A stretch of DNA of 64,000 nt from Bifidobacterium callitrichidarum (GTDB lineage: Bacteria; Actinomycetota; Actinomycetes; Actinomycetales; Bifidobacteriaceae): contig NZ_QFFM01000009.1 of the NCBI RefSeq assembly GCF_003129905.1, positions 53,194-117,193 on the forward strand, read 5' to 3'. This document shows, one piece after another, positions 8,150 to 18,200 of the stretch (the stretch's first letter is position 1; every line of letters starts with the position of its first letter). The notes beneath the pieces are model-generated. The model was given only the letters and a program-made list of their open reading frames with translations, ran no database searches and had not been told where the DNA came from. The position numbers and the translations under genes are program-made.

Positions 8150-10618
8150 CTACAGCACCACAATCGCGGCGATATATGCGATCACCGCCACGGCGAACAC
8201 CGCATCGCGCGCGGCCGGGGCGAAGACACGCCAATGCGTGCGGGAGATACCCTCCTCATAGCAGCGGGCGTCCAACGCCAGCGACAGATTGTCCGCATGA
8301 CGCAGCGTCCCGGCGAACACCGGCACGATGATGGCGCTCATCGCCTTGACGCGCTGGCCGAGCGAACCGGTCTCGATGGAACCGCCGCGGGCCGCCTGCG
8401 CATCGATGATGGCGCGTGTCTCTCCGGTCAGTGTGGGGATGAACCGCAGTGCCAGACTCATCACCAGCGCGATTTCCTGCGTGTGCAGGCCGAACCGGGA
8501 GAACGGACGCAGCAACGCTTCGAAGGCGTCCGTCATGGCGGTGGGTGTGGTGGTCATCAGGAACATCGCGCCCATGATGATGACCAACGCGAAACGGCAG
8601 GTGTACAGCACCGCAATCATCACGCCGTCATCGGTGATGCTCAGCGGTCCCCATGCGAGCAGCGGCGTACCAGTGCGCACCACCACCAGATTGCATAGGC
8701 TCATCAGCGCGAGCAATGCCAGAATGGGGTGGATGGTCGCAAGCACGCGAACCGGATTGAGTCGGGCGGCCAGCATCACCGCCAGCGTGAGCGTCGCGCC
8801 AAGTGCCAGCTGTGCGGGCGTGTTCACGGCGAACATCGTGAACATCGCGGCTAGGAATCCCACCATCTTCACGCGCGGATCCAGCCGGTGAATCGGGGAG
8901 CGGCGGTCCCGGACGGAATCGACGGCTGGCGCGGACGTGGGCTGTTTCCTGGTGCTCGCCGACGCTGCGGTGCCTGAGGGGGCCGGCCCACGTCCGCCGG
9001 TACTGCGGTCCGCCGGAGAATCGCCCAAGGCGGGGCGCGGGATATCTACTGGGGTTACTGGGGTGACGTCCATCGGCATGGAATCGCTCCGGGTCCCATC
9101 CGGTTGGCTGGTTTCGGCGGCGGACGGCATACGCACCACGCGATCGGACAGGGTTTCGGCCTCCGCACGGTCGTGGGGGCTGATGAGCATCGTGACGCCA
9201 CGATTCCGTAACGTTTGCAACAGCTCGTGAATGCGAGCCTTGGCATGCACGTCGAGGCTCGCCGTGGGCTCGTCCATCACCAGCACATCCGGGCGGCATG
9301 CCACCACGCCCGCGATGGCCGTAAGCCGCTGCTGGCCGCCGGACAAATCGAAGGGGGAGCGGTCGGCCAGATGCTCGATGTGCAGCAGGCTCAGTGCCTC
9401 GCGCACGCGCTCGCCGACTTCCGTCTCACTCAGTCCTTGATTGCGCGGGCCGTACGCCACGTCCTCGGCCACCGTCTCCGCGAACAGCTGATGCTCAGGA
9501 TGCTGCATCACGTAACCCACATGACGGCGCAGTTCCGCAAGCTGCTTGCGATTGGCGGGCTTAGGACGTGCCACGGGAATGCCGGCCACCTCGATACGGC
9601 CGGAATCCGGCTTGGCGAGTGCGCACAGCAGTCGGACCAGCGTGGATTTGCCGGAGCCATTGGAACCCATCAGCGCCACGGTCTTGCCTCGCTGGATGGA
9701 GAAGGACAGGTCGTTGATCACCGATTGCTCGGCACCTGCGTACCGGTAGGTGAGGTGAGAGACGCGGATGGCGGGCGGGGTAGCGGCGTCTGTCGCAGAC
9801 GTGGACGGGTTGGACAGGTCGCTAAGCAGCGGCAGCGAGGCAGCCGGATGATTACCGTGATGCGGGTCGGATACGGCCGATGATTCCGCGGTTTCTGGGC
9901 ATTGCGCGATGGCATTGCCCGGTGCGTCCTCGATGATGCGGGCGGACTGCATGTGGATTACGCGGTCCGCATGCAGTGTCTCGTCCGCGTGATGGGTCAC
10001 GTGCACGATGGTGGTGCCACGTTTCTGCAAGGCGTCCAGCACACGCATCACCTCGGCTCGGGCGGTCTCGTCCAGCATGGCGGTGGGTTCGTCCAGCACC
10101 AGCATGGACGGGTTCATGGCCAGCATGCCGGCGATGGCGGCGCGCTGCTGCTGGCCGCCGCTCATGCGTGTGGGGTCGGCTCGGCGAACGTTTGCCAGAT
10201 CCACGGCATCAAGGCTTTGCTGAATACGTTTGCCGATGGTTTCGCGGTCAAGACCGAGGTTTTCCGGGCCGAAGGCCACGTCATCCTCAAGTACCGTGGT
10301 GACGAGCTGGTCCTCGGGATTCTGGAACACCACGCCGATGCCGCGGCGGGCTGCACGGTATTCGGCGGCGTTCGGACCGTCATCCGTGAAGACGCGATGA
10401 CCGAGCAACGTCACCTCGCCCGCATCCGGGGCGGTGAGTCCCGCAATGAGCCGGGCCAACGTGGACTTGCCGGAGCCGTTCGGTCCCACCAGGCACACGC
10501 GCTCGCCGGCGTGGATGGTCAGTGAAACGTCATCCAGCGCCCAGGTCGAGCCGTGGTCATAGCTGAAGCGAATATGGCACAGGTCGGCGGCGATGGCGGG
10601 GGAGTGGGAATCGGTCAT
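8150..10618 (-). CDS. Fused ECF transporter energising module (EcfA-EcfA'-EcfT in one polypeptide)
   Basis: About 822 residues in three parts. First ATPase: Walker A GPNGSGKST near residue 46, signature MSGGQQQR, Walker B LVLDEPTAML. Second ATPase: Walker A GSNGSGKST near residue 320, signature LSGGQQRL, Walker B VMDEPTASLD. A Ser/Thr/Pro-rich linker follows, then the EcfT (CbiQ family) membrane part with the coupling-helix ARG signature QAARGGSIETG. Separate genes are the usual arrangement, so this is a three-way fusion. It lies downstream of ribU on the same strand and should drive riboflavin uptake, and perhaps other S-components. The start at 10618 is preferred over an upstream TTG at 10633; there is no clear ribosome site. 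Confidence 0.88.
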   Translation of the reverse strand: MTDSHSPAIAADLCHIRFSYDHGSTWALDDVSLTIHAGERVCLVGPNGSGKSTLARLIAGLTAPDAGEVTLLGHRVFTDDGPNAAEYRAARRGIGVVFQNPEDQLVTTVLEDDVAFGPENLGLDRETIGKRIQQSLDAVDLANVRRADPTRMSGGQQQRAAIAGMLAMNPSMLVLDEPTAMLDETARAEVMRVLDALQKRGTTIVHVTHHADETLHADRVIHMQSARIIEDAPGNAIAQCPETAESSAVSDPHHGNHPAASLPLLSDLSNPSTSATDAATPPAIRVSHLTYRYAGAEQSVINDLSFSIQRGKTVALMGSNGSGKSTLVRLLCALAKPDSGRIEVAGIPVARPKPANRKQLAELRRHVGYVMQHPEHQLFAETVAEDVAYGPRNQGLSETEVGERVREALSLLHIEHLADRSPFDLSGGQQRLTAIAGVVACRPDVLVMDEPTASLDVHAKARIHELLQTLRNRGVTMLISPHDRAEAETLSDRVVRMPSAAETSQPDGTRSDSMPMDVTPVTPVDIPRPALGDSPADRSTGGRGPAPSGTAASASTRKQPTSAPAVDSVRDRRSPIHRLDPRVKMVGFLAAMFTMFAVNTPAQLALGATLTLAVMLAARLNPVRVLATIHPILALLALMSLCNLVVVRTGTPLLAWGPLSITDDGVMIAVLYTCRFALVIIMGAMFLMTTTPTAMTDAFEALLRPFSRFGLHTQEIALVMSLALRFIPTLTGETRAIIDAQAARGGSIETGSLGQRVKAMSAIIVPVFAGTLRHADNLSLALDARCYEEGISRTHWRVFAPAARDAVFAVAVIAYIAAIVVL

Positions 10619-10696
10619 GTATCGGCAATCCAAGGGAATGTGTTGTGGGGTAACGGGTTGTAGAAGTGAAAGTAAGCAGGTGAGAGCGGATGCTTT

Positions 10697-10808
10697 GGCT
10701 CCCCTCTCTGAGGGGAGCTGTCAGCGAAGCTGACTGAGGGGAGTCCTACACAAAAGGTGCTCCCCTCAGTCTCACTGCGTTCGACAGCTCCCCTCAGAGA
10801 GAGGAGCC
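10697..10808. repeat. Large palindromic repeat (GGCTCCCCT family, double copy)
   Basis: Two arms of about 47-49 nt, 10697-10743 and 10760-10808, are near-perfect reverse complements. Each arm contains the short palindrome CTCCCCTC...GAGGGGAG plus an inner GCTGTC...GACTGAGGGGAG unit. It sits between ribU and the fused ECF gene. It belongs to the same family as repeats at 25641, 38610, 51009 and 62580. Confidence 0.75.
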
Positions 10809-10904
10809 AGGTGGCGTCGCCATGTCTATTGCTCTTCTGCTGACGGCTTCCTGCAGCGAGATGAGCCGGAACAGCTTAAGTCCGGTTGCACCACACGAGC
10901 GCAA

Positions 10905-11576
10905 TCACTGCTGCTTGGCGAGCAGGTTGGAGATCGGCTTGTAGATGAGGAACGTCACCACGGCGTGAATCGCCATCTTGGCGATGTTGAACGGCAGCAG
11001 GATCGGCACGATCATCGCGGCCACGGCGGAGACCGTCATGTGCGCATAGATCGGCGTGACGATGAGATTGCCCACGATCGCGGCCACGATGGCCAGCACG
11101 GCACCGGCCAGAATGCCGAGTGCGGCGCCCTTGCGGGTACGGGCCTTGTGGTAGATGAACGAGGCCGGCACGGACAGGCACAGCGCCACGAGCACTGCCA
11201 TCAGGGTGCCCCACGGATCGGCGAACACGTGCGGCACGAAACCGAGCACGGAGACGATCACCGCGGCGGACGGGCCGTATGCGAAGCCGGCGATCAGACA
11301 GACGATGCCGGACGGGTCGTACTTGAGCCAGGTCACGGGCGTGATCGGGAACTCGATGAAACTTGTCACCATCGCCAGCGCCACGAACAGCGCGTACATG
11401 GCGATGCGTCGGGTGGACCAGCGGCCGGAGTCGGCCACGCCGGTGTTGTGCGAACCAAGCTTGCCGGTGGCAGTGCTACCGGCGGTCGTTCCGGTCGAGC
11501 CGGAACCTGCGGCACCTTCCGCGGCAGGCGCGATGGAACGGACAAATTGCATGCGGATACGCGAAGATACGCTCAT
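10905..11576 (-). CDS. ribU: Riboflavin ECF transporter S component RibU
   Basis: About 223 residues. An N-terminal cytosolic tail of about 65 residues, rich in Gly/Ser/Thr, precedes a run of five to six hydrophobic segments starting IAMYALFVALAMVTSFIEFPI. The motif PSGIVCLIAGFAYGPSAAV matches the substrate-loop region of the RibU/ECF-S family. An FMN riboswitch directly upstream fixes the substrate as riboflavin or a related flavin. The long frame from 11753 would run through the riboswitch, so the ATG at 11576 with GAGGGC upstream is taken as the start. It needs the ATPases and T protein encoded by the next gene. Confidence 0.9.
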   Translation of the reverse strand: MSVSSRIRMQFVRSIAPAAEGAAGSGSTGTTAGSTATGKLGSHNTGVADSGRWSTRRIAMYALFVALAMVTSFIEFPITPVTWLKYDPSGIVCLIAGFAYGPSAAVIVSVLGFVPHVFADPWGTLMAVLVALCLSVPASFIYHKARTRKGAALGILAGAVLAIVAAIVGNLIVTPIYAHMTVSAVAAMIVPILLPFNIAKMAIHAVVTFLIYKPISNLLAKQQ

Positions 11577-11590
11577 ATTGAGCCCTCGTT

Positions 11591-11731
11591 TCTTCCATCC
11601 GGACTGTAACCGTTGGCTCCGGAATCTCACCGGATCAGCCGCTTTCGCGGGTCGCGGGCTTCCCACTTGCCCCGTTATGAATCCCGGGGTGCGGGTTACC
11701 GCCAGTAAGGAATTGCACCTTCCCTGAAACT
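11591..11731 (-). promoter_or_regulatory. FMN riboswitch (RFN element)
   Basis: Read on the minus strand, the conserved RFN blocks appear in order: AGGGAAGGTGCAATTCC, ACTGGCGGTAA, AAGCCCGCGACCCGCG, GATCCGGTGAGATTCCGG, GAGCCAACGGT, and the closing CAGTCCGGATGGAAGA. The closing block ends about 15 nt before the ribU start, close enough to regulate translation initiation as well as transcription. Flavin excess should switch ribU, and probably the ECF gene downstream, off. Confidence 0.95.
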
Positions 11732-11741
11732 GACAGGCATA

Positions 11742-11770
11742 TTCATACGCCATCCGTAGGACCTGTGCAA
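11742..11770 (-). promoter_or_regulatory. Promoter of the RFN-ribU unit
   Basis: On the minus strand TTGCAC (11770-11765) and TATGAA (11747-11742) are separated by exactly 17 nt. Transcription would start near 11735, just before the riboswitch. Confidence 0.7.
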
Positions 11771-12184
11771 GTTGCGTTTCACGGATGAAGGTGGATTTCG
11801 CGGTTGGCGCACGGCGGGTGGGCGGCTTGTGACTGCTCGCGGGTCTGACTGCGGCAACAGACTGAAATGAGGGGCAAGCGGGAGTCGGTGATCGGCCGGG
11901 AAGTGATTCTTGGAATCGGAAGCCGGTGAAGGTCTATGCGAAGGAGCGACGCCATACCCCCGTCGTATTGATGATGGATGGCGAATATCGGGGGAGTGGT
12001 GGGCAAATTATCTGCATTTGTCTAGCGGTGTTTTCTGAGGGGTGAATGCGTTCCCATAAGATGCCGAGATGCCTTGAAAATACTGATATGAGGGCATTTT
12101 TACGATGAATGCCGGCGTCCTGGGTAACGTATGGTGTTGACAAATAATAGGACAAATATCGACACGCCGTCTATGTTAACGAGG

Positions 12185-12214
12185 TTAATTTCTGTCGCGG
12201 GGGGGGGGTAATAA
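12185..12214 (+). promoter_or_regulatory. Possible phase-variable promoter with a G10 tract in the spacer
   Basis: A run of ten G (12199-12208) is followed directly by TAATAAT (12209-12215), a good -10 box. TTAATT at 12185-12190 would be a -35 with an 18-nt spacer that includes the G-run. Changing the run length would change promoter spacing. An upstream TTGACA at 12137-12142 lacks a well-spaced -10. In the adhesin reading frame a TAG at 12231 separates the tract from the start codon, so it is not coding. The rest of 11771-12184 shows only a small GGCATT/AATGCC hairpin (12093-12113). Confidence 0.5.
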
Positions 12215-12263
12215 TCGGGGCTGTTTTGCATAGAGGCGACTCCGCGATAACGAGAGGTGAAGG

Positions 12264-15200
12264 ATGCGTGTGATCCAGGAAGCCCGGCAGGCCATGGACC
12301 GTTTTCTCCACGTAGTGCAGCAACCGGATGCCATCGTTTGCAAGATTATTGCAGGAACTGTTTCCGCCTCGCTGATGCTCACCTGCGCGGTGCCCAGCGC
12401 CTATGCGCGGAACAACGGCAATACCACCGTAGTCTCCGATTCCGGTGTGACGGTGATCTCCAATGGCAAGGTGGTCACCGACAGCACCATCGTCTCCGCG
12501 GCGGAGTCGTTGCGCACCGATACCGCACGGAACAACGTCACTCCGATTGACTCGTTCTCCGACGATTCGGAGCCGGCGTTTTCGACCAATACGATTCTGG
12601 GACAGCAGCAGGATGACACGTTTGCCTCGAACGGCGAGCAGACTGGCGGCGACGGAGATTCGACCGGTGTGACCGACGCCGGCAATGCCGGTGCGGATGA
12701 TGCGATTTCCAACGACAGCGCCGGCAATAACGGCACTAATGCCGGCCAGGGCGACGCCGTCGATTCCTCCGACGACTCGACCACGGATTCCTCCGATTCC
12801 AACAACGCTGCCGACTCCAGCGACGGCGATACGCAGACCCACGCCGTGAGCACCGCCCTCGGCGGCCGTGACTTCATCGGCCAGGTCACCAAGACCATCA
12901 ACGGCAAGACCTACATCCTCATCGGCAACGAGCAGCAGCTGCGCGCAATCGGCACGAAAAAGAGCGTGCTTGCCGGCCCTGTGTACTCAATCACCCAGTC
13001 ATGTAGCGCGTCCGCGGCATGTCTGGCGGATGGCCTGTGGAAAGATAAGGGTTCGGAAAGCTTAGCGTACAAGGGAGATGCGGATCTGGACACCGGAGCT
13101 ACCTTGCGTGGCAGCGATTTCCCTGATCATGATTCGGTCCATCAAACGGGCGCAATCACCTACGAGCGTACGAAATACTTCTTCAAAGACGCGGACGGCA
13201 ATCGTGTGGATGTCACCAGTACCAAGGACATCAACACGGGTCTGAAGTACACCGCCACCGCGAACTACATCATCTTCCGTGATATCGATCTGAGCTCCGC
13301 CAAGTGGTCCCCGCTCATGTTCTCGGGCGTCATGCTTGGTGCGGTGAGCGCGGAAGGTGAGACGGCGTCGACTTTGTGGGATGTGTTTGGTGAAGACGGC
13401 GAAAGCGTGCAGGATGGCACGGCGAAGCCGACGATTTCCCATGTCAAGGTGAATCAGCCCGCCGGCAACCTTGATGTGGACAAGCAGCAGGGCATCGGCT
13501 TCTTCGCTTCGATTACCAGCACGTCCAGCATCACGAACAGCGGAAACAACGCAGGCGGTGTGCAGAGCACGGGTACGGTCGTCGTCGCAAACCTGAAGCT
13601 CAGTGACGTGAACGTAGCCAACAATGCGACGGTCGCGCATGTAGATGAGACATTGGTGTCCGCCCTGCTGAAATTGGTGAGTCTACTGCTGCCGAAGGAC
13701 CTCGGCCTGAATGATCTCCTGACCGTGCACAAGAACAATCCGTCGAACTTCGCGACGGGTGCTTTCGCCGGCCGTATCTACGGTGATGCGAAGGTGACCG
13801 GCTGCGTGGTCGAAGATGCCACGGTCTCGAACGTGAAAGGCATGACCGGTGGCTTCGCCGGCTACGTGGAAGGCGCGACCAAGTACGATATTGCCTCAGA
13901 ATCGCTGGGTGCGCTGATTGAGGCACTTACAAAGATTCTCAATGTGATTCCCTTCCTGGGCCTGGGCGATCTCGTTGACTGGCTGCTGGGCAGCACGCTC
14001 GGCCTGAACGCCCTCGTGCCGGTCGGCTACTACAATCCGGTGATTTCCGATTCACATGTGGTGAACTTCAAGCAGGACACCACGCTCGGCAACGCCGATT
14101 CGGATTACGCCGGCGGCTTCGTCGGTGCGCAGATTGGTTCCATCATCGAGAATTCGTCAGTGAAGACGCAGAATGGCTTCACCGTGACGGCTCGCAAATA
14201 CGCGGGTGGCTTCGCCGGTGTGAGCCGCAACGGCGAAGTCGGAGGTCTGCTCAACTCGCTGGGCATCACGATTCTTTCCGCACTCCGCCCGCAGAGCCTC
14301 ATCGAGAACTCGACGCTGACCTCTGACGGTGAGGTCTCACTCACCGCTCAGAATTACGCAGGTGGTTTCGCCGGCCGTCTGGCCAACGCCTACGCTGTCA
14401 ACGACACCGTAAAGGGCGTGCTCGCCGTGACCGCCACGGTATCCCATGCCGGTGGTTTCACCGGACGTGCCTCGGCCGGCTGGGGATTGGAGGCCGGTAC
14501 TGATTCCGATGAGAAGTCGGCGGACACGTCGCTTATCAAGCAGCTGACCTCCATCCTCACCAAACTGCTCGAAGCCAATCCGGATGGAGCCGGTGCACTG
14601 CTCACCATCGCAGGTGTGAACCCATCCATCATCCTCGGCGCGCAAATGAACGGCGACATCACGGTCACCTCGAATGGCGACTACGCCGGTGGCATTGTCG
14701 GTGATGGCTCCGGCACTGTGATCGGTGATTCTTCACAGGCGCATCTGGAGAACCTTTCGTTCTGGAAATACAACAATGCGCGTGAATTCCCTGAGCAGCG
14801 TTCCACCTTGGTCGGCGGTCTTAAGTCCGTCAAGGCGACAGGCTCCTACGCTGGTGGCATCGCCGGCAACCTGCAACCCACCCAGGTTGTGGGCCTGCTC
14901 AATAGCGTAGCCAAAATCGGCAGCCTGTCGACGCTGAAGAAATTCGACCAGTTCGCCGCCTTCACCGTGGAAAATGTGACTTTCGATAGTCCTAAAACTG
15001 GCTGGTCGGTCGAAGCGGGTGGCTATTACGCAGGTGGTGCGATTGGTTGCGCCTCGGGCGGCGATCTGACGGATGTGACGATTTCGAATCTGAGCAGCGT
15101 CGCAGCCAAGGGCGAGTCCGGCGGTTTCATCGGTTTCTCCGGCCCAGCCGACACGGTGGGTGCATCCGGTCTGAACCTGCTCGGCCTTATCAAGCTCTCC

Positions 15201-18200
15201 GGTCTGCTTTCCGTGGCGGAATACTCTTCGGTGGAGGTGCTTCGCTCCAATGTCAGTGGCATTGCGGACGGTCTGACCGTGACCGCAAGCGGGCATAACG
15301 ACAACAACGAGGAAAACGACTACGCGGCTGGCGGTTTCTATGGTCAGGCCAACAGCACCAAGACCCGCGAAAGCCACGTCACGAACCTCAAGTCCGTCAC
15401 CGCGGATACCAGCGAGGCCGATGGCCTTGCCGGAGGTTTTGTGGGCTACTCGACTACGGGCGGCCTGATGGAGGCGGCATCCAACGGAGCCGAGGACTCA
15501 AGCGCGCTCAAGGAGATGATCGACGGCGGCCTGCTGTCCGTGGACAACCTGCTCGGCGCGGTGCCATATCTGATTCCCGACTATAAGGACACGACCGTCA
15601 CCTATGTGAATGGCGGCTATGTGAAAGGCGACGTGGCTGGCGGTTTCGCCGGCAACTTCCAGAGCGGCAAGGTCAACCAGTTCTCCACCAAGGAGCTGGA
15701 GAAGGATGAGACGCTGGAAGCGGTAAAGAATCGCGTGACCGTGGATGGCAATGTGACGGTCAACAATCTCGACCACGTCACCGGCGGCGCATACGCCGGC
15801 GGTTTCGGCGGCAAGGTAGTCTCCGGCGCGCTAGCCTCCGCGGGCAAGGGCGGCATCAGCCTGCTTGGCAAGCTTGGCACGGTCAAGATTGCCGATCTGG
15901 TGGATCTGGTGCAGGGATATGTGCCGTACATCTCCTATGCAGGCGTCAAGTCCGGCAAAGATGGTCTGCGCGTGACGGCACTGCGTTTGGACAAGGATGA
16001 CAGCCTGTCCGGTTCCGCCGGCGGCTACATCGGTTATGGCTCCGGCATGCAGGTCGCGTATTCGAGCGTAAACAAGCTGCGGTACACCAAGGTGACCGAG
16101 CCGAAGGCGTTGGAAGGCACGGACGGCTCCTCGTACTTCGATGACACACAGAGCAAGTACGCGGTTGACGCGAAACGCTATGCAGGCGGCTGGGTCGGTC
16201 GTATGGACATCGGCTCCGCGGCTTCCGTGGGCGAAGGTCTCTCCCTGCTGGGCGGGGGAGTCAACCTTGGTAACGTGCTGAGCGTGCTCAATGTGGTGGT
16301 TTCCACCGTTGAACATTCGGACGTGATTGGTGACGTGTCCGGTTACGCCGTGCGGGCCAGCAGCACCGACGCCGAGAACGAGTCGCTGGGCGAAGGCACG
16401 CCCACGCTCGGTAGCGCCGACAATCCGATTGGTGACGCCGGCGGTTTCGCCGGGCGCATCACCGGCGGACATGTCCAGGATGCGAACGCGCATAACTTCG
16501 CGTATATCATCGGACAAATCACCGCAGGCGGCTATGCGGGTGGCATCGAACCCGGCGATGCGGCAAGCGTACTCGGTTCGAACACCAGCGTACTTAACGG
16601 ACTGGTGGATACGAGCGGCACCTTCGCTTCCCTCCTCCAGGACTTCGTGCCGACGATCCGCAACTCGTCCACCGACGCCGTGCCCTGCGGCGGCGCGGTG
16701 CGTGCACAGGCCGCATCTGACGGCAACGCTATGCGCGGCATGGCCGGCGGCTACGTGGGCCACAACGAAGGCGGTCACATCTGGGGTAAGAACAATGCGT
16801 CTTGGAAGAGTGAGAACGACGACAATAACCATTACAACGGTGAACAACGCACTGCGTTCGCCGCGCGTATCCGTTCCGTGTATGGTGCCGAGTTCGCTGG
16901 CGGTTTCACCGGTTTCATGCAGGCCGCATCCACTGCGGATACGGGTGGTCTGAAGCTCCTGTATGGCCTTATCAAGGTCGACAACCTGCTCGGCGCTCTG
17001 CAGGTCTCCTATCCGACCGAAGAGAACACGCAGGTGACCGGTCCTCTGCGCAACCTCGACGCGACTACGTGGCAGGCATGGATCAAGGCCGTGGGCGTTA
17101 ACGGTGCATACGGCAAGGAGTTTGCGGAGATCGTCAAGAACGGTAACAGCATCTCCAGCGAAAATGATTTGGCGGATGCCATCGACAACTATGCATTCGG
17201 TACGAATGTCGTTGCCGGCCGCACCGATTATTCGCAGACCGCAAACGCTTCCGAAGGCGGCAACGCCGGTGGCTATGTGGGTCTGATGCGCTCCGGCGTG
17301 ATTGCGAACGGTCAGGCGCAGGATACGCGCCAAGTGCGCGCGATGAAGGCTGCCGGCGGCTTCGCTGGAACCATGCAGTCCGGTGGCGCGGCCGAACTCG
17401 GCGGCATCGATGTGCTGGGACTCATCAAGGCGAACCTTGGCAAGCTCGCAAGCGTGCTCAACGTATTCGTTCCGGTGGTGAAGAGCTCGTCCGTCACTGG
17501 CTACCGCCGTGGTATGACGGTTACCGCCACCGGTACCGACCTGACGCATGAAACCGGATATGCAGGCGGCTACGTCGGCTATGCCGGTGGTGCGCAGATC
17601 TGGGGTGACAAGACCTTCTCCGATGCAGAGCAGTCCGACGATCGCTGGTCGATTGGTGCCACGCATGCGGGATACACAGCGAGCGGATGCAATGCGCTGA
17701 ACCTGCGCCGCGTGAAGGGCGCGAACGCCATCGGCGGATATGCTGGAATGATTACGGCCGCCGGTGTGGCGGACGTGAACACGAACGCTTCCGAAGGCAT
17801 CCTGCAGTCACTGCTGGACGCCCTGATCAAGACGCCGCAGGATCTTGCGCAGGTGGTGCAGGCAACCGTCTCGACGGTGCGCGGCGCTACCGTCTCTTCC
17901 GTCAAGGACAATGGTTCGGCCGAGGCATGGGGCTTCACCGTGGAAGGCAAGTATACGGTGACGGATACTGCTTCGGGTGAAACGAATGATGTGGCCGAAT
18001 CCGATGACGATGCCGCTGATGCGTCTGATGTGTCTGACGCCGAGGGCTCAGCTGATTCGACCGATTCAACGGATACGGACAGCAAGACTTCCGATGTCAG
18101 GTACGCGCGTGCGGCAGGCGGCTTCGCCGGCATCATGAAGGCCGTCATCGCCGGTACCGAGAAGAACGGCGGCACCGATACGGCGAACACGCTGATTGTG

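Noticed and set aside
10697..10808. attC/integron site or phage attachment site
   Set aside because: No integrase gene or tRNA is nearby, and the same palindrome recurs at many intergenic sites, so a dispersed repeat is simpler.
11577..11753. N-terminal extension of ribU by 59 codons
   Set aside because: The extension is exactly the FMN riboswitch; its translation has no membrane character and the ATG at 11576 has a ribosome site.
12199..12263. G10 tract as a translational frameshift site for an N-terminally extended adhesin
   Set aside because: In the adhesin frame a TAG at 12231 lies between the tract and the ATG, and the ATG has its own ribosome site and a signal peptide.
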